From Pseudomonas sp. SCB32 (GTDB taxonomy: Bacteria; Pseudomonadota; Gammaproteobacteria; Pseudomonadales; Pseudomonadaceae): DNA of 64,000 nt. The stretch spans positions 3,162,001-3,226,000 of the forward strand of contig NZ_CP045118.1 of the NCBI RefSeq assembly GCF_009189165.1, read 5' to 3'. Positions 28,122 to 36,303 of the stretch are shown here, in pieces. Below the pieces are notes generated by a model that was not told where the DNA came from, did not search any database, and saw only the letters and a program-made list of their open reading frames with translations. The number at the start of each line of letters is the position of its first letter. Within the stretch, counting starts at the first letter, position 1. The translations under genes and the position numbers were made by a program.

Positions 28122-29054
28122 TTGAGCAAGGACATCGAAAAAAAACCGCGCACCAATCATCTGGAATTGGCCCGACGGATCATCGAACACGCCCAGGACA
28201 GTGGCCTGGGTGAAGGTGCCGCACTGTCCGAGCAGCAGTTGGCGCGCACTTTCGGTGTGTCGCGCACGCTGATCCGTGCCGGCCTCGACCTGCTGCTGGA
28301 GCAGCAACTGGTGGCCCACGAGCCGGGCAAGGGCTATCGCCTGTGTGCCGACCCGTCCGCCCAGGTGCTGGGCCCCGCCCTGCCCCAGGCCGAGGAACAG
28401 GCCCTGGCCGCCTCGGTGTTGCGCGACCGCATGGCCGGCCGGCTGGGCAACAGCCTCAGTGCCAGCGAACTGATGCGCCGCTACGACATCAATCGCGCTG
28501 CCGCGCAGAAGGTGCTGGCGCAGCTCAGCGAAGACCAGGTGCTGGAACGCGGCGCCGGGCAGAGCTGGTCGTTCCGCCCGCTGCTGAACAACCTCGCGGC
28601 ACTGGAAGACAGCCTGCGCTACCGGTTGATCCTCGAGCCCGAAGCCCTCCTCGCCCCCGGCTTCGACCCGGACCTGGCGCGCCTGGCGCTGCTCCGTGGC
28701 GCCATGGAAGAGCTACTGGCGGTGCCAATCGAGCGCTTCGACGTGGTGCAGTTCCGCGAGCTGGATATCAGCTTCCACGAGCTGATCGCCCTGGGCTGTG
28801 GCAACCGCTTCGTCGGTGATGCGCTGCTGCAGCACCAACGCCTGCGCCGCCTGCCCAACCTGCTGCCGATGGTCAGCGTGCACCGTTTGCAGGAAGCGCT
28901 GCGCGAGCATTTGCGAATCATCGAGCAGATCGAACGCGGCCAGCTGGAAGTCGCCGCGGACCTGATGCGCCTGCACCTGCGGCTGTCCGCGGCGCAGCGT
29001 CCGCAGACGGCCAACCGCGGAATTCCGCAGTCGTTTGCCGGGACACGCCGGTAA
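28122..29054 (+). CDS. GntR-family regulator with FCD-like ligand domain
   Basis: 310 residues from TTG 28122 after GGAGAGAAC. A first winged helix (about 15-76, ALSEQQLARTFGVSRTLIRA) is followed by a second HTH-like segment (about 100-150, SASELMRRYDINRAAAQKVL) and an all-helical FCD ligand domain with the metal/ligand His-type helix (DISFHELIALGCGNRF, LREHLRIIEQIERGQ). A tandem second helix-turn-helix is unusual for GntR proteins. Divergent from the importer operon and upstream of the second glycosyltransferase, so it probably represses or activates both in response to a small acid or amine. Confidence 0.88.
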   Translation: MSKDIEKKPRTNHLELARRIIEHAQDSGLGEGAALSEQQLARTFGVSRTLIRAGLDLLLEQQLVAHEPGKGYRLCADPSAQVLGPALPQAEEQALAASVLRDRMAGRLGNSLSASELMRRYDINRAAAQKVLAQLSEDQVLERGAGQSWSFRPLLNNLAALEDSLRYRLILEPEALLAPGFDPDLARLALLRGAMEELLAVPIERFDVVQFRELDISFHELIALGCGNRFVGDALLQHQRLRRLPNLLPMVSVHRLQEALREHLRIIEQIERGQLEVAADLMRLHLRLSAAQRPQTANRGIPQSFAGTRR

Positions 29055-29070
29055 ATTTTTTCGAGCACGG

Positions 29071-29090
29071 TGTTTTTTTTATCAAAAAAA
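29071..29090. promoter_or_regulatory. A+T-rich symmetric tract upstream of glycosyltransferase 2
   Basis: A run of eight T, ATC and seven A (29073-29090) lies between the GntR stop and the glycosyltransferase start, a T-run/A-run dyad without GC stem. It resembles the tract in the importer promoter (27997-28014). It could be a promoter UP element, a regulator site or part of a bidirectional terminator. Confidence 0.35.
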
Positions 29091-29151
29091 TGCACTATCC
29101 ATTTTACGCAGTGCCCTTACAGCACCCGTGACCCGCACCGTGGATGTGCCC

Positions 29152-30438
29152 ATGACGCAAAGAACCAGAACCATCGCCTTCTTCCCTGAAGCCAGCTTCG
29201 GCGCCGCGCTGAACTGCATCGGCATCGCCCAGGCGCTGCGCGAACTCGGCGCGCGCCCGGTGTTCATCTGCCACTCGCACTTCCAGGGCATCTTTGCCGA
29301 GTACGGCTTCGCCGAGTATCCGCTACAGCTGGACTCACCGCTGTCCGCCGCTGACCACCAGCACTACTGGGAACGCTTCATCGAGCGCAACGTGCCGTAC
29401 TTCGACCAGACGCCGCTCGAGCAGATCGACAGCTACGTGGCGCCGGCCTGGGAAGCCATCATCGACACCGCCATCGAGTCGGAGCGACCGCTTCAGCAGC
29501 TGCTCGCACGGCTCAAGCCGGACGCCATCGTGCTGGACAACGTGGTCGCCTTCCCGGCCATCGCCGCCGCCGGCTGCCCCTGGGTGCGCATGGTTTCCTG
29601 CGCCGAGACCGAACTGCCTGACCCGGCGGTGCCGCCCTACCTGTCCGGGGCCAGCAGCCAGGACCCGCAGGCCTGCGCGGCCTTCCGCGAGCGCTACCTG
29701 CAGGCGGTCAAACCCATCCACGACCGCTTCGCCCGCTTCCTCGCCGAGTGCGGCCACCCCGCCCTGCCCCCCGGCCAGTTCCTTGAGGACTCGCCCTGGC
29801 TGAACCTGCTGCTGTCGCCGACACCGGTACGCTACGAGCGGACCAACCCGCTGCCGGCCGAACGCTACCTGTACCTCGACGGCTGCGTGCGCAGCGAGGC
29901 GCCCTACATCCCGCCGCAGTTCCCCCGGCACAACGACGCACCGCTGATCTACGTGAGCTTCGGCAGCCTCGGTGCCGCCGATGTGGCGATGATGCGCCGG
30001 CTGATCGATGCCCTGGCGCAACTGCCCTACCGCTTCCTGATCAACGTCGGTGCCTACCGCGAGCACTACGACACGGTGCCGGACAACGTCTACCTCGACA
30101 GCTGGTTCCCGCAGCCAGTGGTGCTGCGCGAATGCCAGCTGTTCGTCCACCACGGTGGCAACAACAGCTTCTGCGAAGCGCTCTACCATGGGCTGCCGTC
30201 GGTGATCATCCCCTACTGCTGGGACGGCCACGACAATGCCCGACACGCCGAGGAAGTCGGTGTGGCGCGCTACCTGCCGCGCTACCAGGACCCGATTGCA
30301 GCACTGCCCGAAGCCCTGGCCGAACTGCTCGCCGACCAGGCCATGGGCCATCGTCTCGCCGCCGTGCGCGAGCAGATGCAGGCCTCGCGTGGCACCGAAA
30401 TGGCAGCACGAGCCATCCTCGGCATCTGCGCCGACTGA
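29152..30438 (+). CDS. GT1-family glycosyltransferase (UGT/MGT-like), copy 2
   Basis: 428 residues, exactly the length of copy 1, with matching blocks throughout: IAFFPEASFGAALNCIGIAQ, LDNVVAFPAI, YVSFGSLGAADV, FVHHGGNNSF and IPYCWDGHDNARHAEE. The start at 29152 (MTQRTRTIAFF) aligns with copy 1. It is transcribed in the opposite direction, downstream of the GntR gene. A 96-bp A+T-rich gap suggests its own promoter. Two diverged copies in one locus imply two acceptors, two sugars, or a heterodimer. Donor and acceptor are unknown. Confidence 0.9.
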   Translation: MTQRTRTIAFFPEASFGAALNCIGIAQALRELGARPVFICHSHFQGIFAEYGFAEYPLQLDSPLSAADHQHYWERFIERNVPYFDQTPLEQIDSYVAPAWEAIIDTAIESERPLQQLLARLKPDAIVLDNVVAFPAIAAAGCPWVRMVSCAETELPDPAVPPYLSGASSQDPQACAAFRERYLQAVKPIHDRFARFLAECGHPALPPGQFLEDSPWLNLLLSPTPVRYERTNPLPAERYLYLDGCVRSEAPYIPPQFPRHNDAPLIYVSFGSLGAADVAMMRRLIDALAQLPYRFLINVGAYREHYDTVPDNVYLDSWFPQPVVLRECQLFVHHGGNNSFCEALYHGLPSVIIPYCWDGHDNARHAEEVGVARYLPRYQDPIAALPEALAELLADQAMGHRLAAVREQMQASRGTEMAARAILGICAD

Positions 30439-30532
30439 TCGGCGATTGGTACCTTCGAAGCCTGCCCCAATGGCCCTCTACAACAGGCCAATCCAGCCGT
30501 AAGCTGGGCTCCAGACAACCCCGGAGCCCGGC

Positions 30533-31084
30533 ATGAACACCTTCGACGACCAGCCGACATTGATCGGCGAAATCCTGCAACTGCGCCCGTTGCGGGCCGA
30601 TGATCTCGACGCGCTCCATGCCGCCGCCAGCGACCCGCGGACCTGGGCGGGCCACCCGGCGACCGAACGCTATCGCCGCGAGGTCTTCGAGCCCTACTTC
30701 CAGTTCCTGGTCCAGGCCGGTGGCTGCCTGCTGATTCTCGATCGCACCTCCGGCCAGGCCATCGGTTGTTCGCGCTACTACCCGGTACCGGACCAGCCGG
30801 ATGACATCGGCATCGGCTTCACCTTCATCAACCACCGCTACTGGGGCGGCGTGACCAACCGCGAGCTGAAGACCCTGATGCTCAGCCACGCCTTCCAGCA
30901 TTTCGCGCGCGTGTGGTTCCACATCGCGCCGAGCAACATCCGCTCGCAGAAAGGCACGGCGAAACTGGGTGCGGAACTGGCCTACGAGGCCGCACTGGAC
31001 CTCTCCGGCACACCCGAGCAATGGCTTTGCTATGTGTTGCCGCGCGAGCGTTGGGCAGCCCGCGCTGGCAGCCAGGAAAGATGA
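30533..31084 (+). CDS. GNAT-family N-acetyltransferase
   Basis: 183 residues, RimJ/RimL-like: LQLRPLRADDLDALHAAASD start, IGCSRYYPVPDQPDDIGIGF central strands and SNIRSQKGTAKLGAEL in the acetyl-CoA segment. GGAGC precedes ATG 30533. It is 94 bp from the second glycosyltransferase on the same strand and might be cotranscribed with it; its substrate is unknown. Confidence 0.88.
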   Translation: MNTFDDQPTLIGEILQLRPLRADDLDALHAAASDPRTWAGHPATERYRREVFEPYFQFLVQAGGCLLILDRTSGQAIGCSRYYPVPDQPDDIGIGFTFINHRYWGGVTNRELKTLMLSHAFQHFARVWFHIAPSNIRSQKGTAKLGAELAYEAALDLSGTPEQWLCYVLPRERWAARAGSQER

Positions 31085-31124
31085 TCGCGGCCTGAATCGC
31101 CACGATCCAGCGAGCAGAGGGCGG

Positions 31125-32051
31125 TCAGCGGGTCCAGAGCGGATCGCTGGTGAAGGCGATCGTCAGCCAGCGGTTCGGGCCTTCGTCCCCGATGGCCTCG
31201 CCGATCTCGTCGCGCAGCCGATCCCATTCGTCCAGGGTCTGCGCCGGCCACTTCGGCGGCACGATGAAATACAGCTCGATCTGCTGCGCCCGCCCGACCT
31301 TGGCGACATAGGCCTGGTACGCCACGAAGCCGTGCTGCGAGACGAAGGCCGAGGCCACTTCGTCGACGTGCTGTTTGAGCTCCGGCGGGGTGACCAGGAG
31401 GATGTCCTTGAAGGCCTGGCGAATGGTCAGGAAGGGAATCGGCAGGATCACCAGACAGATCAATGCCAGCACCGCCGGGTCGACGTAGGGACCGATCTGC
31501 GCGTACCCGCTCACGGTGGCCAGGTCGCCGACCAGGAAGGCAATCAACAAGGCCAGGGAGATGCTGCCGGACATCACCCAGGACTTGGCGTCGAGAGCGA
31601 CGAAGTCCGAGCCGATGCGTCGGTTGGCGCGAAACTGCACCGCGGCCAGGGCGAAACAGACCAGCGTGGCGACCGCCGCATAGAGGATGGCGAAACCGAA
31701 CTCCAGCGCATGACCGCCGCTGAGCAGCCGGCCGATGGCGTTGATCAGCGCGTACAGCGTCACGCCGCACAACAGCGTGCCGTTGAGTGCCAGCACCATC
31801 GGTTCCAGGTGCCAGAAGCCCATATTGAACCGCTCGGCAAGGCGCCGGCTGGCGTCGCCTTCGGTCGTATGGCGACGGATCAGCGTCGCCACCATCAGTG
31901 CCAGGCCGCTCATGCTGGCATCCGCCAGCGAGTAGACACCGTCGAAGACGATGGAAAAGGATCCCGAAAGCAGGCCGACGACAATACCGAAACCGGCCAA
32001 CAGCACAGTCACGATGATGGAAAGCCGCAGGATGCCCTGTTCTGTTTTCAT
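31125..32051 (-). CDS. Cation diffusion facilitator (CDF) family metal efflux protein
   Basis: 308 residues with six hydrophobic segments and a cytoplasmic C-terminal domain (about 205-308). TM2 carries FDGVYSLADASMSG, a Dxx..D metal-site pattern (Asp instead of the His seen in zinc-specific members), and TM5 has DFVALDAKSWVMSG. The Asp-rich site is closer to iron/manganese or unspecified CDF members than to zinc CzcD types. It exports divalent metal in exchange for protons. It lies alone, convergent with the GNAT gene. Confidence 0.88.
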   Translation of the reverse strand: MKTEQGILRLSIIVTVLLAGFGIVVGLLSGSFSIVFDGVYSLADASMSGLALMVATLIRRHTTEGDASRRLAERFNMGFWHLEPMVLALNGTLLCGVTLYALINAIGRLLSGGHALEFGFAILYAAVATLVCFALAAVQFRANRRIGSDFVALDAKSWVMSGSISLALLIAFLVGDLATVSGYAQIGPYVDPAVLALICLVILPIPFLTIRQAFKDILLVTPPELKQHVDEVASAFVSQHGFVAYQAYVAKVGRAQQIELYFIVPPKWPAQTLDEWDRLRDEIGEAIGDEGPNRWLTIAFTSDPLWTR

Positions 32052-32365
32052 TGCTGGCGTGCTCCTCGCGCCTGAAGGGTTGCGTCGCCGGACGCAGGCC
32101 TGGACGGCACTGGCGGCTTCGCTGGGGGGCGCGACTATAAGCCAGGGCCCAGGCCAAGGCTATTGGTACCTGGGCAATGTTGCTCTGCACTTTTGCAAGG
32201 ACGCTGGCCGGGTCGGCTATCGCTATGCAGGTAATCCAATGCCACCCGGAGGCAACGCTCGCCACAGGCAACTCGTCAGAACATATGCGGAGGGGCGATT
32301 GCTCACCTAATCCCGGCTGGAACCGGCCAGCGGTAAAATCGAGGCTCTCTCGGCCACTTGCGCTG
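32052..32365. other. Non-coding interval upstream of the CDF gene
   Basis: No credible gene is seen. It contains a 7-bp inverted repeat GCCCAGG (32147-32153) / CCTGGGC (32169-32175) with a 15-bp spacer, about 100 bp upstream of the CDF start, that could be a metal-regulator site, and on the minus strand a TATAGT hexamer just downstream of it. No matching -35 was found. Confidence 0.4.
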
Positions 32366-32400
32366 AAAAATGCAGGGGCGCATTTATTGGCGCCCCCTGC
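32366..32400 (-). terminator. Intrinsic terminator of the serine hydrolase gene
   Basis: Read on the minus strand, a 10-bp GC-rich stem (arms 32390-32400 and 32372-32381, loop CAATAAAT) is followed by a T-run (complement of AAAAA, 32366-32370). It lies immediately after the hydrolase stop codon. Confidence 0.8.
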
Positions 32401-32407
32401 CCGTGGA

Positions 32408-33868
32408 TCAATGCAACGCTGCAAGCATTGCATTCAGGAAGGTCGATTCCTCGCCATAGGGGTTGCTGGCGATATAGCTTGTCTCCGATGAGTCACAGCA
32501 GGTCGGGTCCGGCTTGTCCCAGACCGACCATTGAACAACCACCAGGTTCTCCTTCTGGTTGATCGCAATCATCTGGCCGAAAACCCCGATAGCCGCGAAC
32601 GTCCAGTCGGACGCCGAGCCGGGCTGCCCCTGAACGGCTGCGCGCCCCTGGATCGGAACCGCACCTGCCGGATTGGTTGTGTTTTGCAGCGGGGCGCCAA
32701 TATTGGCGAACAGGGGCGATGGCTTGTGGACTCCATCATCGTTTGCGGGACTGAACCACCACATGTATCCGTATTGGCCATTGTCCGAAACCTTGGGTTC
32801 GGCCGAGGCCAACGTCCAGGTCGTGGCGTCCCGGACCCAATTCTCCGGAAGCACGGCTGAGCCGTCGGACAGGAGTCCGTTGTTCAGGACAAACAGCCCG
32901 AAGCGGCCATAGTCTCGCAGCGTTGCATTGAACCCGCCGCCGCCGAAGGACACACCGTTGGAGGTCCAGTAGTTGCCATCGGCCTCCATGCCAAAGGGCT
33001 GCCATATCTTCTGCTCAAGGTATTGGGCAAGGGACTTTCCGGTGGCGCGTTGAACCACCAGGCCACTCAAATAGGCCTCACCGGTGCTGTAGTTGAAGAC
33101 GTCCCCCGGCGCGACGGGCTTTCCCGTTGCAGGATCAACAGTACGTTTCAACGTCCGCATATGATTCAGCATGCAACTCGGTGTGTCGGCCTTGTTACGC
33201 TGACAAGCCAGTTGCGCCACGATGTCTGATTTCGGGTTCAGATAGTTTTCATCCCAGCTCACACCTGACGTCATCCGCAGCATGTTGCGAAGGGACACCC
33301 CCTCATAGGCCGACCCTTTGAGTTCAGGGATGTACTTGTCCACGGTGTCGTCCAGGCTTTTGATGTAGCCGTCCTTGAGGGCGACACCCATCAACGTGGA
33401 GGTAACCGACTTACCGACCGATTTGCTGTCCCACAAGGTGGCCGCGTTGATACCCATCGCGTACTTCTCGAGGACGACGGCACCATCTTTGATTACCAAC
33501 AGGCCCGTGGCCTTGCTGTGATCCATGTAGTCATCGACCGTGTTGTCACGTTTCGGCGTGCCATCGGCGCTGCTCCCATATTGATAGGTAACGGCCTGGG
33601 CGCGCGTCATCAAGGCACTGCTTCCCGAGGGCAGCGCGAGAACATTGGCCCCTCGCCGAAACGCCTCGGTACCGTATAAGTCGGCGCTATGGCTGAACCC
33701 GGCAACCTTTTCCTGAGTCGTCCATGAGAACAGATTCTTCGGGTCGGGCAGCTGCTGATTGAGCGCCGGCGTCGTGACGCCATCGCCGCCACCATAGGCG
33801 TTTAACGCACCGAGTGCCGAAATAGACGCAGCCAACAGCGTCGTGATGCTACGGGTTCTCACGTTCAT
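32408..33868 (-). CDS. Exported serine hydrolase, beta-lactamase / NylB-like family
   Basis: 486 residues from ATG 33868 (AGGAAG upstream). Signal peptide MNVRTRSITTLLAASISALG. The penicillin-recognising fold has the SxxK nucleophile Ser150-Val-Gly-Lys153, a catalytic Tyr in FNYSTGEAY, and a late GQYGYMWWF block, as in 6-aminohexanoate-dimer hydrolase (NylB) and class C-like esterases. Hydrolysis of an amide or ester in the periplasm is expected. Codon use is noticeably less GC-rich than in the neighbours, as is the divergent LuxR gene, which suggests the pair was acquired together. A strong terminator follows. Confidence 0.88.
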   Translation of the reverse strand: MNVRTRSITTLLAASISALGALNAYGGGDGVTTPALNQQLPDPKNLFSWTTQEKVAGFSHSADLYGTEAFRRGANVLALPSGSSALMTRAQAVTYQYGSSADGTPKRDNTVDDYMDHSKATGLLVIKDGAVVLEKYAMGINAATLWDSKSVGKSVTSTLMGVALKDGYIKSLDDTVDKYIPELKGSAYEGVSLRNMLRMTSGVSWDENYLNPKSDIVAQLACQRNKADTPSCMLNHMRTLKRTVDPATGKPVAPGDVFNYSTGEAYLSGLVVQRATGKSLAQYLEQKIWQPFGMEADGNYWTSNGVSFGGGGFNATLRDYGRFGLFVLNNGLLSDGSAVLPENWVRDATTWTLASAEPKVSDNGQYGYMWWFSPANDDGVHKPSPLFANIGAPLQNTTNPAGAVPIQGRAAVQGQPGSASDWTFAAIGVFGQMIAINQKENLVVVQWSVWDKPDPTCCDSSETSYIASNPYGEESTFLNAMLAALH

Positions 33869-33967
33869 AGCTTCCTTGTTCCTTCGCGGGTTCAGTTGTT
33901 GTCCGCTCAACCAGAGTCATGGGAGCGGGAGGCGCAAGTTCAGCAAGACACAGGCACTGCGCCAACC

Positions 33968-33979
33968 CTGCAATTGCAG
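33968..33979. promoter_or_regulatory. 12-bp palindrome between the hydrolase and LuxR genes
   Basis: CTGCAATTGCAG is a perfect palindrome, roughly midway in the 200-bp divergent interval 33869-34068. A flanking CACTGC (33956-33961) also pairs with GCAGTG (33976-33981). It is a plausible site for the adjacent LuxR-type regulator. Confidence 0.4.
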
Positions 33980-34068
33980 TGGGCAATGGTGTGTTTGCGC
34001 CCCAACTTCAGCTGCGTAGAATCGTGGAATCATCATCTCACTGGCCTGGGGAAGGGACCCGCGAAGAC

Positions 34069-35019
34069 ATGCAACTCTCAACCCTGTCATCCCTGCTCCT
34101 GGCATGGCACCGACTCTCCGCACAGTCGACACTCGAGAATTTCCGGAGCGGCGCCCTGGCATTGCTGGAAGCCCATCTACCCATCAGCGCCGCGTGGTGG
34201 GGAGTAGCGCACTTGAGAAGTGGCTCACCCAGGGTGCTCCAGAGCTATCTTCATCGGCTCCCGGCCGGTTTCGCCGATGACTGGCTCTCGAGCGCCGAGA
34301 TCGACGATCTGGCACAGACCGTCATCGAGCATCCCGGGGTCACGGTGAGATACAACGGCTACGAGACGCCGGAGGAGTTCGACGCGAACTACGGAATTGT
34401 GTCAGCGCTGTCGACGGCGGCGCCTGCCGAAGACACTGGGCTCGTGCATTTTCTATCAATCTACCGCGACGACTCGCTGCCGTTATTCACGGAGGAAGAC
34501 CGCGCACTGGTCGAACTACTGATGCCCCACCTGTTCCTGGCCGAAGAGAAACAGGCACTGGCAACCTGGCAAAGCGAGCAGGCCAACGCCCGCCAGTTGA
34601 CAGCGACAGTGAGCAAGCACGCCTGGCTGGAGCAAGCCACGCCCGCCTTCTGCCAGGTGTTCATGGCCGAGTTTCCCGAGTGGTTTGGGGGGCACTTACC
34701 CAATACGCTGCGCCGCATGATTCATATCGGCGCAGGGCAGTGGCAAGGGCGCACGCTGGATGTGTCGGTATCCCAAGGCAAGGATGGAGGCTGCCAATTG
34801 AGCCTGCAGCGTCGCGCCAGCCTGGGGCTTACCCGCCGGGAGGAAACGGTGGCGCGCGCCTATGCTGCCGGCGGCTCGCACAAGGAGATTGCACGCGACC
34901 TTGGGCTTAAGCCGGCTACGGTTCGCGGCTACCTTCAACAGTGCTACCTGAAGCTCAATGTATCGAACAAGGTCTCGTTGGGAGATGCATTGCGAGGTGG
35001 CAGCGGGCACCGCCCATAA
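34069..35019 (+). CDS. LuxR-type HTH transcriptional regulator
   Basis: 316 residues from ATG 34069 (MQLSTLSSLL); the open frame continues upstream but lacks family features. The N-terminal 240 residues form a GAF/PAS-like sensor-sized region of no recognised family. The C-terminal HTH has LTRREETVARAYAAG, HKEIARDLGLKPATVRGYLQ and YLKLNVSN. It is divergent from the exported serine hydrolase and probably controls it. The ligand is unknown; this is not a recognisable acyl-homoserine-lactone receptor. Confidence 0.85.
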   Translation: MQLSTLSSLLLAWHRLSAQSTLENFRSGALALLEAHLPISAAWWGVAHLRSGSPRVLQSYLHRLPAGFADDWLSSAEIDDLAQTVIEHPGVTVRYNGYETPEEFDANYGIVSALSTAAPAEDTGLVHFLSIYRDDSLPLFTEEDRALVELLMPHLFLAEEKQALATWQSEQANARQLTATVSKHAWLEQATPAFCQVFMAEFPEWFGGHLPNTLRRMIHIGAGQWQGRTLDVSVSQGKDGGCQLSLQRRASLGLTRREETVARAYAAGGSHKEIARDLGLKPATVRGYLQQCYLKLNVSNKVSLGDALRGGSGHRP

Positions 35020-35418
35020 ATCACCCAACGCCTGAATATTTCCGGCCACGAGAGAATTCAAGCTCGGAGGCGAAGGCGCAAGACGCGCGGATGTTGATCG
35101 CACAGGAATCCAAAGGGCCTGGCGGCGCGCTTGCTGCTGCCCAGGCGTGCATCGCCGAAGGCAGCCGGGGACGGTTCGAGAACGCGCCGACCACCCGTCG
35201 CAGGGCAGCAGCAAATAGCGACTTGTCGCTCCCCGGCAGGCGCGCGCAATGGCCTCGCCAGGGCGAAAGCCGGATGGCGACGCCGACAGATAGAAAAACG
35301 TCGGTGCGCCGCCTTCCCAAGCGTCACGGGCGACCGGCAAGATAGCCGCACTCGTCATAGCCGTATTGGCCGCCGCACTTGGGTGGCCCACTTTCTGCCT
35401 TTGCGCTCCGGGATCCTT
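35020..35418. other. 399-bp interval without a recognised gene
   Basis: A frame is open on the minus strand through 35021-35320, giving a Ser/Arg/Ala-rich peptide (for example GPLDSCAINIRASCAFASEL) with no recognised domain and no good ribosome site, and a second minus frame covers the right part. From memory, similar peptides occur as repeated small hypotheticals in Pseudomonas genomes, so this may be a dispersed non-coding repeat; that could not be checked. The last part presumably carries the EamA gene promoter. Confidence 0.3.
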
Positions 35419-36303
35419 ATGCAACCGCGCGACCTCGCCGCCTACCTGTTCCTCGCGATTGGCTGGGGGCTGTCCTTTCTCGTTCTGCTCAAGGCCATCG
35501 CCGGCTTCGGCTGGGCCGGGACGGTAACCTTCCGTGCGCTGATCGCCAGCTTCACCCTCTTCGCGGTGGCCAGGCTATCCGGGCGCAAGCTGAATTTCGA
35601 AGGCTTGTGGAAGCCGCTGTGCGTGGTCGGCGCCACCACGGTCGCCGGCCAACTGATCGGCCTGAGCTATGCCACCCCGCGCATCGGCACTGCCATGGCG
35701 GCGATCTTCGTTGCCGGGATTCCGCTGTTTTCCATGTTGATCGGCCGCATCTGGGGACTGGAGCGGATCACCTGGAGCGGTCTGGGCGGGCTCGTCCTGG
35801 GCTTCTTCGGCATGGTGCTGCTGGTGGGTTTCCCCACTGTGCCGATCACTCACGAGTTCATCCTCGGTTGCGTAGCCTCGGTGTTCGGCGCGGTGTGCGC
35901 GGCCTTCGGCAGCAACTATGCGAGCCTGCGCCTGCGCACTGCCGGCCCCTGGGAGGTGACCTGTGGCGCCTTCCTCATCGGCGGCCTGCTGACCCTGCCG
36001 CTACTGATCTGGGTGCCGGTACCGGGCACGCCGCAGCCGCTGGAATTCATCTATCTGCTGCTGTGTGGCTGCGTACTGAGCGCGGTGAACTACGTGGTCT
36101 ATTTCCAACTGGTTGGACGAATCGGAGCCACCAGGACCATCAGCGTGGAGTTCGTCGTCACCGTGGTCGCCGTGCTGGTCGGCGCACTGGTGCTGGGCGA
36201 AAGCCTGTCGCTGATGCAGGGTCTGGGCGCGCTGATCATCCTCATCGGCTGTGCCCTGGTGCTCGGTCTGGTACCGGGCACCAGGGCACGCGCGATCAGT
36301 TGA
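35419..36303 (+). CDS. EamA/DMT-family transporter
   Basis: 294 residues, ten hydrophobic segments in two EamA repeats (about 5-135 and 150-290). The start MQPRDLAAYLFLAIGWGLSF at 35419 begins the first helix. DMT exporters of the RhaT/YdcZ kind move amino acids or metabolites out of the cell. Its end overlaps the convergent MHS transporter by 8 bp. Substrate unknown. Confidence 0.88.
   Translation: MQPRDLAAYLFLAIGWGLSFLVLLKAIAGFGWAGTVTFRALIASFTLFAVARLSGRKLNFEGLWKPLCVVGATTVAGQLIGLSYATPRIGTAMAAIFVAGIPLFSMLIGRIWGLERITWSGLGGLVLGFFGMVLLVGFPTVPITHEFILGCVASVFGAVCAAFGSNYASLRLRTAGPWEVTCGAFLIGGLLTLPLLIWVPVPGTPQPLEFIYLLLCGCVLSAVNYVVYFQLVGRIGATRTISVEFVVTVVAVLVGALVLGESLSLMQGLGALIILIGCALVLGLVPGTRARAIS

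Noticed and set aside
33919..34068. Upstream extension of the LuxR-type regulator
   Set aside because: The frame is open but the residues lack family character and cover the divergent control region with its palindrome.
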